A DNA stretch of 64,000 nucleotides, from the NCBI GenBank assembly GCA_938014215.1, contig CALLRW010000002.1, forward strand, positions 1 to 64,000, read 5' to 3'. The notes beneath the pieces are model-generated. The model had not been told where the DNA came from, made no database searches, and was given only the letters and a program-made list of their open reading frames with translations. The position numbers were made by a program, and so were the translations under genes. The stretch's first letter is position 1. Each line of letters begins with the position of its first letter. Origin of the DNA: an uncultured Alistipes sp. (lineage in GTDB: Bacteria > Bacteroidota > Bacteroidia > Bacteroidales > Rikenellaceae). Shown one piece after another: positions 24,225-32,719 of this stretch.

Positions 24225-26381
24225 ATGAAAAACTATTCAGCCAAAGAGATCAAGAACATTGTACTTATCGGTGCCCCGGGCACGGGTAAAACTACCCTTG
24301 CGGAAGCCATGGCCTACGAAGGGAAGGTCATTGACCGCAGGGGTAGTATCGAGACCAACAACACGCTCTCGGACAATACGGACATCGAGCACGAATACAA
24401 ACGCTCGATCTACTCCACGATTCTCTTCACCGAATTCATGGACCGAAAACTCAACATCATCGACTGCCCCGGATCCGACGACTTCTGCGGAAACCTCTTC
24501 TCGGCATTCAAGGTCGGTGACGTCGGCGTATTCCTCTTCAACGCCCAGAACGGATGGGAGGTCGGCAGCGAAATCCAGGCCCGCTACGCCCGCCTGCTCA
24601 AAAAGCCCGTCATCGGCGTCATCAACCAGCTCGATGCCGACAAGGCCAACTTCGAGGCCGCATTCGAGTCGATCAAGGCCGCTTCCCGCGTAAAACCCGT
24701 CCTGGTGCAGTATCCCATCAACCAGGGTGCCGGATTCAACGCCTTCATCGATGTGCTGCTGATGAAGATGTACCGCTTCAAGGACAACGACGGCCACCGC
24801 GAAGAGCTCGAAATCCCCGCCGAGGAGATGGAACGCGCCATGGAGCTCAACAAGGAGCTCGTCGAGATGGCCGCCGAACACGACGAGGCCCTCATGGAGC
24901 TCTATTTCGACAAGGGGACCCTCACGCAGGACGATATCCGCGCCGGACTGAAGATCGGCGTCTCGCGCCGCGAGGTGATGCCCATCTTCTGCGCCAGCGG
25001 AAAACGCGATATCGGTACGAAACGTCTGATGGAGTTCATCATCAACGTCGCTCCCGGCCCGCTCAAGGCCCCCGCCTTCCTCTCCACCGAGGGCGAAGAG
25101 ATCCTCGCCGACGAGACGGCTCCCGCCGTGGCTTTCGTCTTCAAGAGCCAGCTCGAACAGCATATCGGCGAGATCTCCTACTTCCGCGTCATCCGCGGCA
25201 AGATCACCGAGGGCACCGAACTCGTTAACACCCGCACGGGCAACAAGGAGAAGCTCTCGCAGCTCTTCGCCGTGGCCGGCAAGAACCGCATCAAGGTGAC
25301 CGAACTCTCGGCCGGCGACATCGGATGCACCGTCAAGCTGAAGGGCACGCGCACGAACGACACCCTCTCGTCGCCCGCTGCCCCCGTGACGATCGAACCC
25401 ATCGTCTTCCCCGAGCCCCGCTACCGCGCCGCCATCAAGTGCAAGGAGCAGGGCGACGAGGAGAAGCTCGGCAAACTGCTCAACGACGCCAAATACGAGG
25501 ATCCGACCATTCTGGTCGAGTACTCCAAGGAGCTCAAGCAGACCATCATCCAGGGACAGGGCGAGCACCATCTGAACATCCTCCGCTCGCGCATCGAGAA
25601 GGAGAACAAGCTCCCCTACGAATACATCGCCCCGAAGATCCCCTATCGCGAGACGATCACCAAGGTCGCCCAGGCCGACTATCGCCACAAGAAACAGTCG
25701 GGCGGCGCCGGCCAGTTCGGCGAGGTGCACATGATCATCGAGCCCTACTACGAGGGAATGCCCGAACCGAAGAACTACAAGGTCCCCGGCAAGGGTGACA
25801 TGGTGGTCAACATCAAGAACAAGGAGGAGTACGATCTGCCGTGGGGCGGAAAACTCCAGTTCTATTCGGCCATCGTCGGCGGCGCCATCGACGCCCGATT
25901 CATGCCCGCCATCCTGAAGGGTATCATGGAGAAGATGGACCAGGGCCCGCTGACAGGCTCCTACGCCCGCGACATCCGCGTGATCATCTACGACGGAAAG
26001 ATGCACCCGGTGGATTCGAACGAAATCTCGTTCAAACTGGCTGCCCGGAACGCCTTCAAGGAGGCATTCCGCAATGCCGGCCCGAAGATCATGGAGCCGA
26101 TCTACAACGTCGAGGTCCTCGTGCCGAGCGAGTACATGGGCGCCGTGATGAGCGACCTGCAGAACCGCCGAGCCATGATCGCCGGCATGGAGTCCGACAA
26201 GGGTTTCGACCGCCTGAACGCCCTCGTCCCGCTGGCCGAACTCTACCGGTACTCGACCACCCTCTCGTCGCTGACCTCCGGATCGGCCACCTACACCATG
26301 AAGTTCTCCTCCTACGAGCAGGTGCCCTCCGACGTGCAGGAGAAGCTGCTCAAGGCTTACACCGACACCGACGAGGAGTAA
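24225..26381 (+). CDS. EF-G paralogue (EF-G2-like translation translocase)
   Basis: 718 residues with all five EF-G domains. The G domain is divergent: the P-loop is GAPGTGKT (residues 16-23) instead of AHxDAGKT, and the G3 motif is DCPGSDDF instead of DTPGHVDF, so the catalytic His is Ser84. G4 is NQLDAD rather than NKMD. Domains II-V are more typical (GQGEHHLNIL; KKQSGGAGQFGEVHM; YNVEVLVPSEYMGAVMSDL). Loss of the G3 His is what one expects of the Bacteroides EF-G2 paralogue, which is reported to support translocation with little GTP hydrolysis under carbon limitation and to matter for gut colonisation. The canonical fusA is presumably elsewhere. Likely the same role, by inference. Confidence 0.88.
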   Translation: MKNYSAKEIKNIVLIGAPGTGKTTLAEAMAYEGKVIDRRGSIETNNTLSDNTDIEHEYKRSIYSTILFTEFMDRKLNIIDCPGSDDFCGNLFSAFKVGDVGVFLFNAQNGWEVGSEIQARYARLLKKPVIGVINQLDADKANFEAAFESIKAASRVKPVLVQYPINQGAGFNAFIDVLLMKMYRFKDNDGHREELEIPAEEMERAMELNKELVEMAAEHDEALMELYFDKGTLTQDDIRAGLKIGVSRREVMPIFCASGKRDIGTKRLMEFIINVAPGPLKAPAFLSTEGEEILADETAPAVAFVFKSQLEQHIGEISYFRVIRGKITEGTELVNTRTGNKEKLSQLFAVAGKNRIKVTELSAGDIGCTVKLKGTRTNDTLSSPAAPVTIEPIVFPEPRYRAAIKCKEQGDEEKLGKLLNDAKYEDPTILVEYSKELKQTIIQGQGEHHLNILRSRIEKENKLPYEYIAPKIPYRETITKVAQADYRHKKQSGGAGQFGEVHMIIEPYYEGMPEPKNYKVPGKGDMVVNIKNKEEYDLPWGGKLQFYSAIVGGAIDARFMPAILKGIMEKMDQGPLTGSYARDIRVIIYDGKMHPVDSNEISFKLAARNAFKEAFRNAGPKIMEPIYNVEVLVPSEYMGAVMSDLQNRRAMIAGMESDKGFDRLNALVPLAELYRYSTTLSSLTSGSATYTMKFSSYEQVPSDVQEKLLKAYTDTDEE

Positions 26382-26386
26382 ACACC

Positions 26387-26400
26387 GGGGGGGGGAGAGA
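26387..26400 (+). repeat. G9 run followed by AGAGA after the EF-G2-like gene
   Basis: Nine G (26387-26395) then agaga, six bases after the stop. It resembles the tract that follows the gene ending at 7905. Confidence 0.7.
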
Positions 26401-26423
26401 ACAGCGCCTCCCGAATACACGCG

Positions 26424-26463
26424 GCGGAGCGGATCGCATGACGGCGGTCCGCTCCGCTGTTTT
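26424..26463 (+). terminator. Terminator of the EF-G2-like gene
   Basis: A 14-bp GC stem (gcggagcggatcgc pairing with 26444-26457, one mismatch that is a G-U wobble) followed by tgtttta. Confidence 0.75.
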
Positions 26464-26487
26464 ACGGCATCGGAACGCGCTGATTGG

Positions 26488-26571
26488 CGCCACAACTGCC
26501 ATCAAGACCTGCCGCCACGATCTATAGCCATGACCCGTTGCCACGATCCGTCGCCACAACTGCCACCACGA
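26488..26571. repeat. Degenerate GCCAC-type short repeats
   Basis: The 14-mer cgccacaactgcca occurs at 26488-26501 and 26552-26565, and CCACGATC occurs three times in between or close by. No gene is visible in 26464-26715; the rest holds a -7 box at 26683-26690. Confidence 0.55.
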
Positions 26572-26682
26572 TCGGCCGCCGCCCGAAAACCCATACCCGC
26601 GCGGGAGATTCACACAGCGGGGGATCACGTTAAATAATTGTTAACAATCCGTTGCAAAACCGTTTCATCGGGAAATTTCCAG

Positions 26683-26690
26683 TAAATTTG
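26683..26690 (+). promoter_or_regulatory. -7 box (TAAATTTG) of the phosphate transporter gene
   Basis: A perfect TAnnTTTG box 25 nt before the ATG at 26716. The -33 element is weak. Confidence 0.5.
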
Positions 26691-26715
26691 TTCACTGTTT
26701 GTACTGAAACCTGCC

Positions 26716-28944
26716 ATGAGCGAAATCTACACCTTCATCGTCGGTATTCTGGGAATTCTCGCCATCTCCGGTCTCTTCGTCGGCGTGACGAACGACGCAG
26801 TCAACTTTCTCAACTCCGCCATCGGTTCTAAAGCCGCCCCCATGCGAATCATCCTCGCCGTGGCCTCGATCGGCATCATCGTCGGCGTCGTCACCTCCAG
26901 CGGCATGATGGAGGTCGCCCGAAGCGGCATGTTCAACCCCGGACTCTTCACCTTCCACGAGGTCATGATGCTCTATCTGGGCGTCATGTTCGCAAACGTC
27001 ATCCTGCTCGACCTCTACAACTCCTGGGGACTACCAACGTCGACCACCGTCTCGCTGATCTTCTGTCTGCTGGGGTCGGCCATCGCCGTCTCGATCTACA
27101 AGATCTCGAACGACCCCGCGCAGGGAATCACCTCCATCGGGCAGTATATCAACACCTCGCGAGCCATGGGTATCGTCTCGGCGATCCTCCTCTCGGTGGT
27201 CATCGCCTTCACGTGCGGAACCATCATCATGTACATCTCCCGCCTGATCTTCTCGTTCCGGTACACGGCCCTCTTCCACCGCTACGGCTCGCTCTGGTGC
27301 GGAGCCTCGCTCACGGCCATCGTCTACTTCGCCGTCTTCAAGGGGCTGAAATCCATCCTCGCAGGACATGCCTTCATCCAGTGGATCGACGCCCATCTGC
27401 TGGCGGCAATCTTCATCTGCTGGATCGTCTGCTCGCTGGTGCTCTTCTTCATCCAGCGCCTCAAGATCAATATTCTCCGCATTACGATCCTTTCGGGAAC
27501 CTTCGCCCTGGCTCTGGCCTTCGCCGGAAACGACCTGGTCAACTTCATCGGTGTCCCCGTCGCCGGTTTCGACGCCTACTCGATCGCACGACACTCGGGT
27601 GACGCCTCGATGCTCATGGAGCCCCTCAACGAAAACGTCCCGGCCAACTTCCTCATCCTGCTGGCCGCAGGCGTCATGATGATCATCACGCTCTGGACCT
27701 CGAAAAAGGCCATGCACGTCTCCGAAACGGAGATCTCGCTCTCGGCTCAGGGCGATGAGGCCCAACAGGAGCAGTACGGTTCGTCGCTCTTCTCGCGCAC
27801 GATCGTCCGCGCCGCCATCAACATCAATGCCGGCGTCGAACGCGTCATCCCGCCCAAGGTCCGACAGGCCATCTCGCGCCGCTTCGAATACGAAGATGTC
27901 GAGCACAGCGGCGCCCCCTACGACATGATCCGCGCTACGGTCAACCTGACCACCTCGGCCCTGCTGATCGCCATGGCCACGTCGCTCAAACTCCCTCTGT
28001 CGACCACCTACGTCTGCTTCATGGTAGCCATGGGTTCGTCGCTCGCCGACCGCGCCTGGGGCCGTGAAAGCGCCGTATACCGCATCTCGGGCGTCATGAC
28101 CGTCGTCGCCGGATGGTTCATCACCGCGCTGGGCGGGTTCCTCATCGCCCTGGTTGTCGGATTCGCCCTCATCTACGGCGGAACACCCGCCTTCATCGTC
28201 ATCACGATCCTCTGCGGCTGGATGCTCGTCCACAGCAACTTCCTCAAGAAGGACAAACCCAATGCCGCCGAACGTCAGCAGATCAAGACCAACGAGGACA
28301 TCATCACCGACCTGCGCGACGAGGTCTGCTCGACGATGGAGTCCGCCACGAAGATCTATGACCGTACGCTGATCGCCGTCTTCAAGGAGAACCGCAAGGT
28401 CCTGCGCGACATGGTCAAGGAGTCGAACGACCTCTTCTACCACTCGCGCGAACGCAAATACTCGCTGCTCCCCACGCTCAAGAAGCTCCAGGGCGAGGAT
28501 GTCAATACGGCCCACTACTACGTGCAGGTGGTCGACTACCTCAACGAGATGACCAAGGCCCTGATGCACATCACCCGCCCGGCCTTCGAACATATCGACA
28601 ACAACCACGAGGGTATGTCGATGGATCAGACCCGCGACCTGATGTCGATCAACGACGATGTCGAGTCGATCTACCGCCGCATCAACCAGATGCTGCGCGA
28701 GGGCGACTTCTCGGAGATCGAGACCGTCCTGACGATGCGCGACCAGCTCTTCGAGTCGATCGCCGACGCCATCAAGTCCGAACTGACCCGCATCAACGAG
28801 GCCAAGTCCAACACCAAGGCCTCGATGCTCTACCTGACGATCCTCACCGAAACGAAGAACATGGTGCTCCAGTCGCGCAACCTGCTCAAGTCGCAGCAGT
28901 ACTTCCTCAAGCACCTCTCCGGCCCCAAGAACTGGATCAAATAG
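26716..28944 (+). CDS. PiT-type inorganic phosphate transporter with C-terminal PhoU/DUF47-like domain
   Basis: 742 residues. The two inverted PiT signatures are present: SGLFVGVTNDAVNFLNSAIG near the N-terminus and FAGNDLVNFIGVPVAG near residue 275. Both lie among about 11-12 membrane segments. The C-terminal part (about 525-742, after the last helix) is soluble and helical, with charged heptads typical of DUF47/PhoU-like proteins. In many bacteria that regulator is a separate gene next to pit; here the two are fused. It imports phosphate (or metal phosphate) across the inner membrane. The DUF4924 gene starts 31 nt downstream. Confidence 0.92.
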   Translation: MSEIYTFIVGILGILAISGLFVGVTNDAVNFLNSAIGSKAAPMRIILAVASIGIIVGVVTSSGMMEVARSGMFNPGLFTFHEVMMLYLGVMFANVILLDLYNSWGLPTSTTVSLIFCLLGSAIAVSIYKISNDPAQGITSIGQYINTSRAMGIVSAILLSVVIAFTCGTIIMYISRLIFSFRYTALFHRYGSLWCGASLTAIVYFAVFKGLKSILAGHAFIQWIDAHLLAAIFICWIVCSLVLFFIQRLKINILRITILSGTFALALAFAGNDLVNFIGVPVAGFDAYSIARHSGDASMLMEPLNENVPANFLILLAAGVMMIITLWTSKKAMHVSETEISLSAQGDEAQQEQYGSSLFSRTIVRAAININAGVERVIPPKVRQAISRRFEYEDVEHSGAPYDMIRATVNLTTSALLIAMATSLKLPLSTTYVCFMVAMGSSLADRAWGRESAVYRISGVMTVVAGWFITALGGFLIALVVGFALIYGGTPAFIVITILCGWMLVHSNFLKKDKPNAAERQQIKTNEDIITDLRDEVCSTMESATKIYDRTLIAVFKENRKVLRDMVKESNDLFYHSRERKYSLLPTLKKLQGEDVNTAHYYVQVVDYLNEMTKALMHITRPAFEHIDNNHEGMSMDQTRDLMSINDDVESIYRRINQMLREGDFSEIETVLTMRDQLFESIADAIKSELTRINEAKSNTKASMLYLTILTETKNMVLQSRNLLKSQQYFLKHLSGPKNWIK

Positions 28945-28975
28945 CAAAAGCCGCGGCGGTCAAAAAACAACGAAA

Positions 28976-29554
28976 ATGGATATTGCAAAAGCCAAACGGC
29001 GGGAAAACATCGCCGAATACATTCTCTACCTCTGGCAGCTGGAGGATCTGCTGCGGGCCCTGCAGTTCAGCCCCGAGGCCATCTACTCGACGCTGATCGC
29101 CCCGCGAAAGGATATTGCCGAAGATCAGAAGTCCATCTTCCTGATGTGGTACCTCGACCTGGCCACCCTGCTCCAGCAGGAGGGCAAGGAGGAGAAGGGG
29201 CATCTCGAACATACGCTCCACCTGATTCAGGATCTCCACGACCTGCATCTGCAGCTGTTGAAGCTCCCCGTCGGCGAACACTACCGCCGCACCTATGCCC
29301 GGCTCGAGCCCGAACTGCCGCGTCTGCGGGCCGTCATCGGGAATCCGGGCATGAGCGACACGGAGCTCTGTTTCCGGGCCCTCTACGCCGCCATGCTCTA
29401 CCGCATCAAGGGCGAGGGGAACAAGTCCGCCGTGACCGATACGCTGGAGTTCATCTCCCCGGTGATCGCCGAACTGGCCGCCATGTACGGAAAGGTCGAG
29501 CGCGGCGAAATTGACCTCTACAAGAACGCTCCGGAGGCCTCCGACGAAAAATAG
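28976..29554 (+). CDS. DUF4924 family protein
   Basis: 192 residues, all-helical by composition, no signal peptide. The start MDIAKAKRRENIAEYILYLW and the segment FLMWYLDLATLLQQEGK fit DUF4924, a family restricted to Bacteroidota with no assigned function. It follows the phosphate transporter by 31 nt on the same strand, so co-transcription is likely. Any link to phosphate uptake is only suggested by position. Confidence 0.8.
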   Translation: MDIAKAKRRENIAEYILYLWQLEDLLRALQFSPEAIYSTLIAPRKDIAEDQKSIFLMWYLDLATLLQQEGKEEKGHLEHTLHLIQDLHDLHLQLLKLPVGEHYRRTYARLEPELPRLRAVIGNPGMSDTELCFRALYAAMLYRIKGEGNKSAVTDTLEFISPVIAELAAMYGKVERGEIDLYKNAPEASDEK

Positions 29555-29727
29555 CTCCCGAGCTGGACGGGAAGCGAGGAAGTGGGTCCTGGAGGCCGCA
29601 GGATCGAACCTGGGGATGCCGCTGACTGCGGGCAAGGCGGCAGAGGTATCGAAATACAAGGAGGGGGGAGAGAGAGGAAGCGCGCGAAAGAGAGGAGGAA
29701 GAGAGAAAAAAATAAGAGTGAAAAATA
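29555..29727 (+). repeat. Purine-rich intergenic tract
   Basis: After the DUF4924 stop the plus strand becomes strongly purine-rich, with G6 at 29663-29668 followed by agagagagg and AGAGG/GAGGA repeats to about 29710. No gene seen. This is the third such tract of the window. Confidence 0.6.
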
Positions 29728-29764
29728 AAAAAACGGATCGCCACAAAGGTTGATCCGTTTTTTC
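29728..29764. terminator. Bidirectional terminator
   Basis: A 12-bp stem (aaaaaacggatc/gatccgtttttt) around a 12-nt loop, between convergent genes. Confidence 0.85.
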
Positions 29765-29782
29765 ATGCAAGAGGCAAGCCCA

Positions 29783-30826
29783 TTACGCCAGATCCAGCCC
29801 CATGATATAGTCATTCATGTAGAAGCCGCCGCCGATCGGGAAATCCCCCTCGCGCAGGCGCCGCATCCCCATGTGTTCGTAGAAGTGCAGCGCCCGGTTG
29901 TGACGGTTGACATTGAGTTCCATGCGGCAGGGGCCCGAAGCGTTCCGCCGGACATGCTCCACGGCTTGCTGAAAGAGCCGACGTCCGACGCCAAGACCCT
30001 GTGCCTGCGGCAGGACGTAGATCTTCTGCAGATGGAAAAGCTGCTCCCCCTCCCGTTCCACCGAGACATATCCGCACGGACGGCCGTCGAGCAGCGCCAG
30101 GTAGAAGCAATGCCCCTCGCGGAACTGCCGGCGAAGACTCTCCTCGGAATACATCCACTCCATCATGTAGTCGAGCTGCTCCGGAGTGAGGATCTCGCGA
30201 TAGGTGACCGGAAAGGCCACCGCAGCGACCTCGCGGATCTGCGGAATGTCGGCCTCCGTGGCCGGGCGGAGATAAACGCGCTGCAAAGTCAACCATTCAT
30301 CACGCGTCAGGCACAGGATCTCACCCGCTTGCGGCGAACCGCCAGCGAGACCCTGCAACCCGGATTCAGTCCGAAGGTAACGAAAGCCGCACTTTTCCAT
30401 CACGCGTCGCGAAGCAGCGTTACCAACAAAGCAACTGCCCCAGAGAGCCGTCAACTCCAGCTCCTCGAATGCGCGGCGAACCAACCCGCCCAAGGCCTCC
30501 GGCATCAGTCCACGGCCACGCCACGACGTACCGATCCAATAACCGACCTCGGCTTCGGTCGCTCCGATCCGAAAATGACTCGACGACGGAAAGAGCAGTC
30601 CGACGCAACCGACAGGCCGCCCCGTCTCCCGCAGCACCACGGCATAGGTTTCAGGGGAAGCAAAGACCGTACGGATCACCTCGGCACTCTCTTCAACACT
30701 GCGGTGAGGTTGCCAACCCGCCGCAGGTCCCACCTGCGGATCCCGCGCTATGGCGTACAGATCGGGCGCATCCTCCGCCCGCCATGGACGAAGCTCCAGC
30801 CGTCGTGTCATCAAGGATTCGATCAT
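29783..30826 (-). CDS. Tandem GNAT acetyltransferase (two GNAT domains fused)
   Basis: 347 residues. The N-terminal half (about 1-165) is RimJ/RimL-like: TRRLELRPWRAEDAPDLY, EVGYWIGTSWRGRGLMPEAL and GNAASRRVMEKCGFRYLRTE. The C-terminal half (about 180-347) is a second GNAT: YLRPATEADIPQIREVA, KIYVLPQAQGLGVGRRLF (acetyl-CoA loop) and NRALHFYEHMGMRRL. Both halves keep a plausible acetyl-CoA site. The RimJ-like half may acetylate a protein N-terminus; the other half's target is unknown. Upstream, on the same strand, lies rpmH, with its own terminator in between. An internal ATG at 30811 is an alternative start. Confidence 0.85.
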   Translation of the reverse strand: MIESLMTRRLELRPWRAEDAPDLYAIARDPQVGPAAGWQPHRSVEESAEVIRTVFASPETYAVVLRETGRPVGCVGLLFPSSSHFRIGATEAEVGYWIGTSWRGRGLMPEALGGLVRRAFEELELTALWGSCFVGNAASRRVMEKCGFRYLRTESGLQGLAGGSPQAGEILCLTRDEWLTLQRVYLRPATEADIPQIREVAAVAFPVTYREILTPEQLDYMMEWMYSEESLRRQFREGHCFYLALLDGRPCGYVSVEREGEQLFHLQKIYVLPQAQGLGVGRRLFQQAVEHVRRNASGPCRMELNVNRHNRALHFYEHMGMRRLREGDFPIGGGFYMNDYIMGLDLA

Positions 30827-30854
30827 GATTGTTCGGATTTAAACAGGCCCAACG

Positions 30855-30885
30855 AAAGAAGGCCGACTCGAAAAAGCCGGCCTTA
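30855..30885 (-). terminator. Terminator of rpmH
   Basis: Minus-strand stem aaggccg/cggcctt with a loop of about 12 nt, followed by ctttcgtt. Confidence 0.6.
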
Positions 30886-30903
30886 AATCTTTCCTGCGAA
30901 AAA

Positions 30904-31065
30904 CTAAGCGTACTTGAACGTCGACTCGTCCGATACGGTCAGCTTCTTGCGTCCCTTTGCACGACGCGCAGCCAGCACCTTGCGACCATTGGCCGTAGCC
31001 ATGCGAGCACGGAAACCGTGCTTGTTGATACGCTTGCGACGCGAAGGCTGGTAAGTTCTCTTCAT
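30904..31065 (-). CDS. rpmH: 50S ribosomal protein bL34
   Basis: 53 residues. The N-terminal half, MKRTYQPSRRKRINKHGFRA, and the following RMATANGRKVLAARRAKGRK are the universally conserved bL34 sequence. The C-terminus has a short extension (KLTVSDESTFKYA) compared with the 46-residue E. coli protein. The start may also be two codons upstream (MAM..., 31071). In many bacteria rpmH precedes rnpA; here rnpA is about 29 kb away (60057). Confidence 0.97.
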   Translation of the reverse strand: MKRTYQPSRRKRINKHGFRARMATANGRKVLAARRAKGRKKLTVSDESTFKYA

Positions 31066-31114
31066 TGCCATAGCTCTATCTGTTTTTTATTGTTTCAGAC
31101 ATTTTTACGGATTG

Positions 31115-31144
31115 CAAAAGTACAACAAAAAACTGATCCACAAA
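31115..31144 (-). promoter_or_regulatory. Probable promoter of rpmH
   Basis: On the minus strand TTTG (31141-31144), 18 nt, TACTTTTG (31115-31122). The spacing is slightly short. Confidence 0.55.
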
Positions 31145-31196
31145 AATTTTTCGCGAAAATATTTCGTCCCGCCGGGGAAAAAGCCCGTTTTTCGAT

Positions 31197-31204
31197 TATC
31201 TTTG
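31197..31204 (+). promoter_or_regulatory. -7 box (TATCTTTG) upstream of murA
   Basis: A perfect -7 box giving a leader of about 80 nt to the ATG at 31293. No clear -33 element. Confidence 0.5.
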
Positions 31205-31292
31205 TAGTAAAACGGCAGGCTCCGGATCCCCCGACCTTTCACGTCGGCACCCCTTTTGCCTCCGGTTCCGAAAACCCTTAACACTCTTCGAA

Positions 31293-32618
31293 ATGGCTAT
31301 CTTCAAGGTCGAAGGCGGTCACCGCCTCCACGGTGCCATAACCCCGCAGGGCGCCAAAAACGAAGCGCTCGAGATCCTCTGCGCCACGCTGCTCACCCCA
31401 GAACGCGTCGTCGTCAGAAACATCCCCAGGATCCTCGACGTCATGCAGCTCATCGAACTGCTCCGACGCATGGGCGTCATCGTCGAACAGCTCGCCGACG
31501 ATACATACGCCTTCCAGGCCCGCGACATCGACTTCGAATACCTCCACAGCGAAGACTACCGTCAGCGCTGCACCCGCCTGCGCGGTTCGGTGATGATCAT
31601 CGGCCCGATGCTCTCCCGGTTCGGCGTCGGGTATATGCCCAAACCCGGCGGCGACAAGATCGGCCGCCGACGGCTCGATACCCACTTCCTCGGATTCCAG
31701 AAGCTCGGCGCCACGTTCAACTTCGACATCGCCGACGAATTCTTCATGGTCGAGGGCCGTCAGCTCAAGGGTACCTACATGCTGCTGGACGAAGCCTCCG
31801 TAACCGGCACGGCCAACATCATCATGGCCGCCGTTCTGGCCCACGGCACCACGACCATCTACAACGCCGCCTGCGAACCCTACGTGCAGCAGCTCTGCCG
31901 CATGCTCAACCGCATGGGAGCCCGCATCTCGGGCATCGCCTCGAACCTGCTCACCATCGAAGGGGTCGACTCCCTCGGCGGAACCGAACATACGCTGCTG
32001 CCCGACATGATCGAGGTCGGCAGCTTCATCGGCATGGCCGCCATGAACCGCTCGGAGCTCACCATCCGCAACGTCTCCTACGAGAACCTCGGCATCATCC
32101 CCGCCCAGTTTGCCCGCATGGGCATCCAGTTCGAACAGCGCGGCGACGACATCTACATCCCCGAGCAGGACCACTACAGCATCGAAACCTTCCTCGACGG
32201 TTCGATCATGACCATTGCCGACGCCCCGTGGCCCGGCCTGACGCCCGACCTGCTGTCGATCTTCCTGGTCGTCGCCACCCAGGCCAAGGGAGCCGTGCTG
32301 ATCCACCAGAAGATGTTCGAAAGCCGTCTGTTCTTCGTCGACAAACTGATCGACATGGGTGCCCAGATCATCCTCTGCGACCCCCACCGCGCCACGGTCA
32401 TCGGCCATGACCACCGGATCTGTCTGCGCGCCACGCGCATGACCTCGCCCGATATCCGTGCCGGCGTCGCCCTGCTGATCGCCGCCATGTCGGCCGACGG
32501 CGTCTCGACGATCCAGAACATCGAGCAGATCGACCGCGGATACAAGGATATCGATGTCCGGCTCAACGCCCTCGGCGCCCGCATCACGCGCATCGACGAG
32601 TGCGAAATCCGCAAATAG
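31293..32618 (+). CDS. murA: UDP-N-acetylglucosamine 1-carboxyvinyltransferase
   Basis: 441 residues. MurA transfers enolpyruvate from PEP to UDP-GlcNAc, the first committed step of peptidoglycan synthesis, in the cytosol. Conserved features are GAKNEALEILCATLLT (catalytic Lys), LRGSVMIIGPMLSRFG, PGGDKIGRRRLDTH and IDRGYKDIDVRLNALGA. In the active-site loop, where E. coli has PGGC with Cys115, this protein has PGGD, that is Asp121. The Cys-to-Asp variant is known to keep activity but resist fosfomycin, so intrinsic resistance is expected. Confidence 0.95.
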   Translation: MAIFKVEGGHRLHGAITPQGAKNEALEILCATLLTPERVVVRNIPRILDVMQLIELLRRMGVIVEQLADDTYAFQARDIDFEYLHSEDYRQRCTRLRGSVMIIGPMLSRFGVGYMPKPGGDKIGRRRLDTHFLGFQKLGATFNFDIADEFFMVEGRQLKGTYMLLDEASVTGTANIIMAAVLAHGTTTIYNAACEPYVQQLCRMLNRMGARISGIASNLLTIEGVDSLGGTEHTLLPDMIEVGSFIGMAAMNRSELTIRNVSYENLGIIPAQFARMGIQFEQRGDDIYIPEQDHYSIETFLDGSIMTIADAPWPGLTPDLLSIFLVVATQAKGAVLIHQKMFESRLFFVDKLIDMGAQIILCDPHRATVIGHDHRICLRATRMTSPDIRAGVALLIAAMSADGVSTIQNIEQIDRGYKDIDVRLNALGARITRIDECEIRK

Positions 32619-32719
32619 AACCGCAGCCTGCTGCAAAAGTAACCAACCCGTCACCCGGCGGCCGCAGCCGTAAACCGGCCGGCGGCCGGGCCTGTTGTTC
32701 CAAACCGCAAGAAAAACCT

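Noticed and set aside
24028..24228. Small basic protein of 66 codons ahead of the EF-G2-like gene
   Set aside because: It runs through a clear terminator hairpin and a promoter, and its composition follows the A/C-rich leader.
31133..31141. DnaA-box-like tgatccaca near rpmH, hinting at an origin
   Set aside because: Only one imperfect box, no cluster, no dnaA or dnaN nearby.
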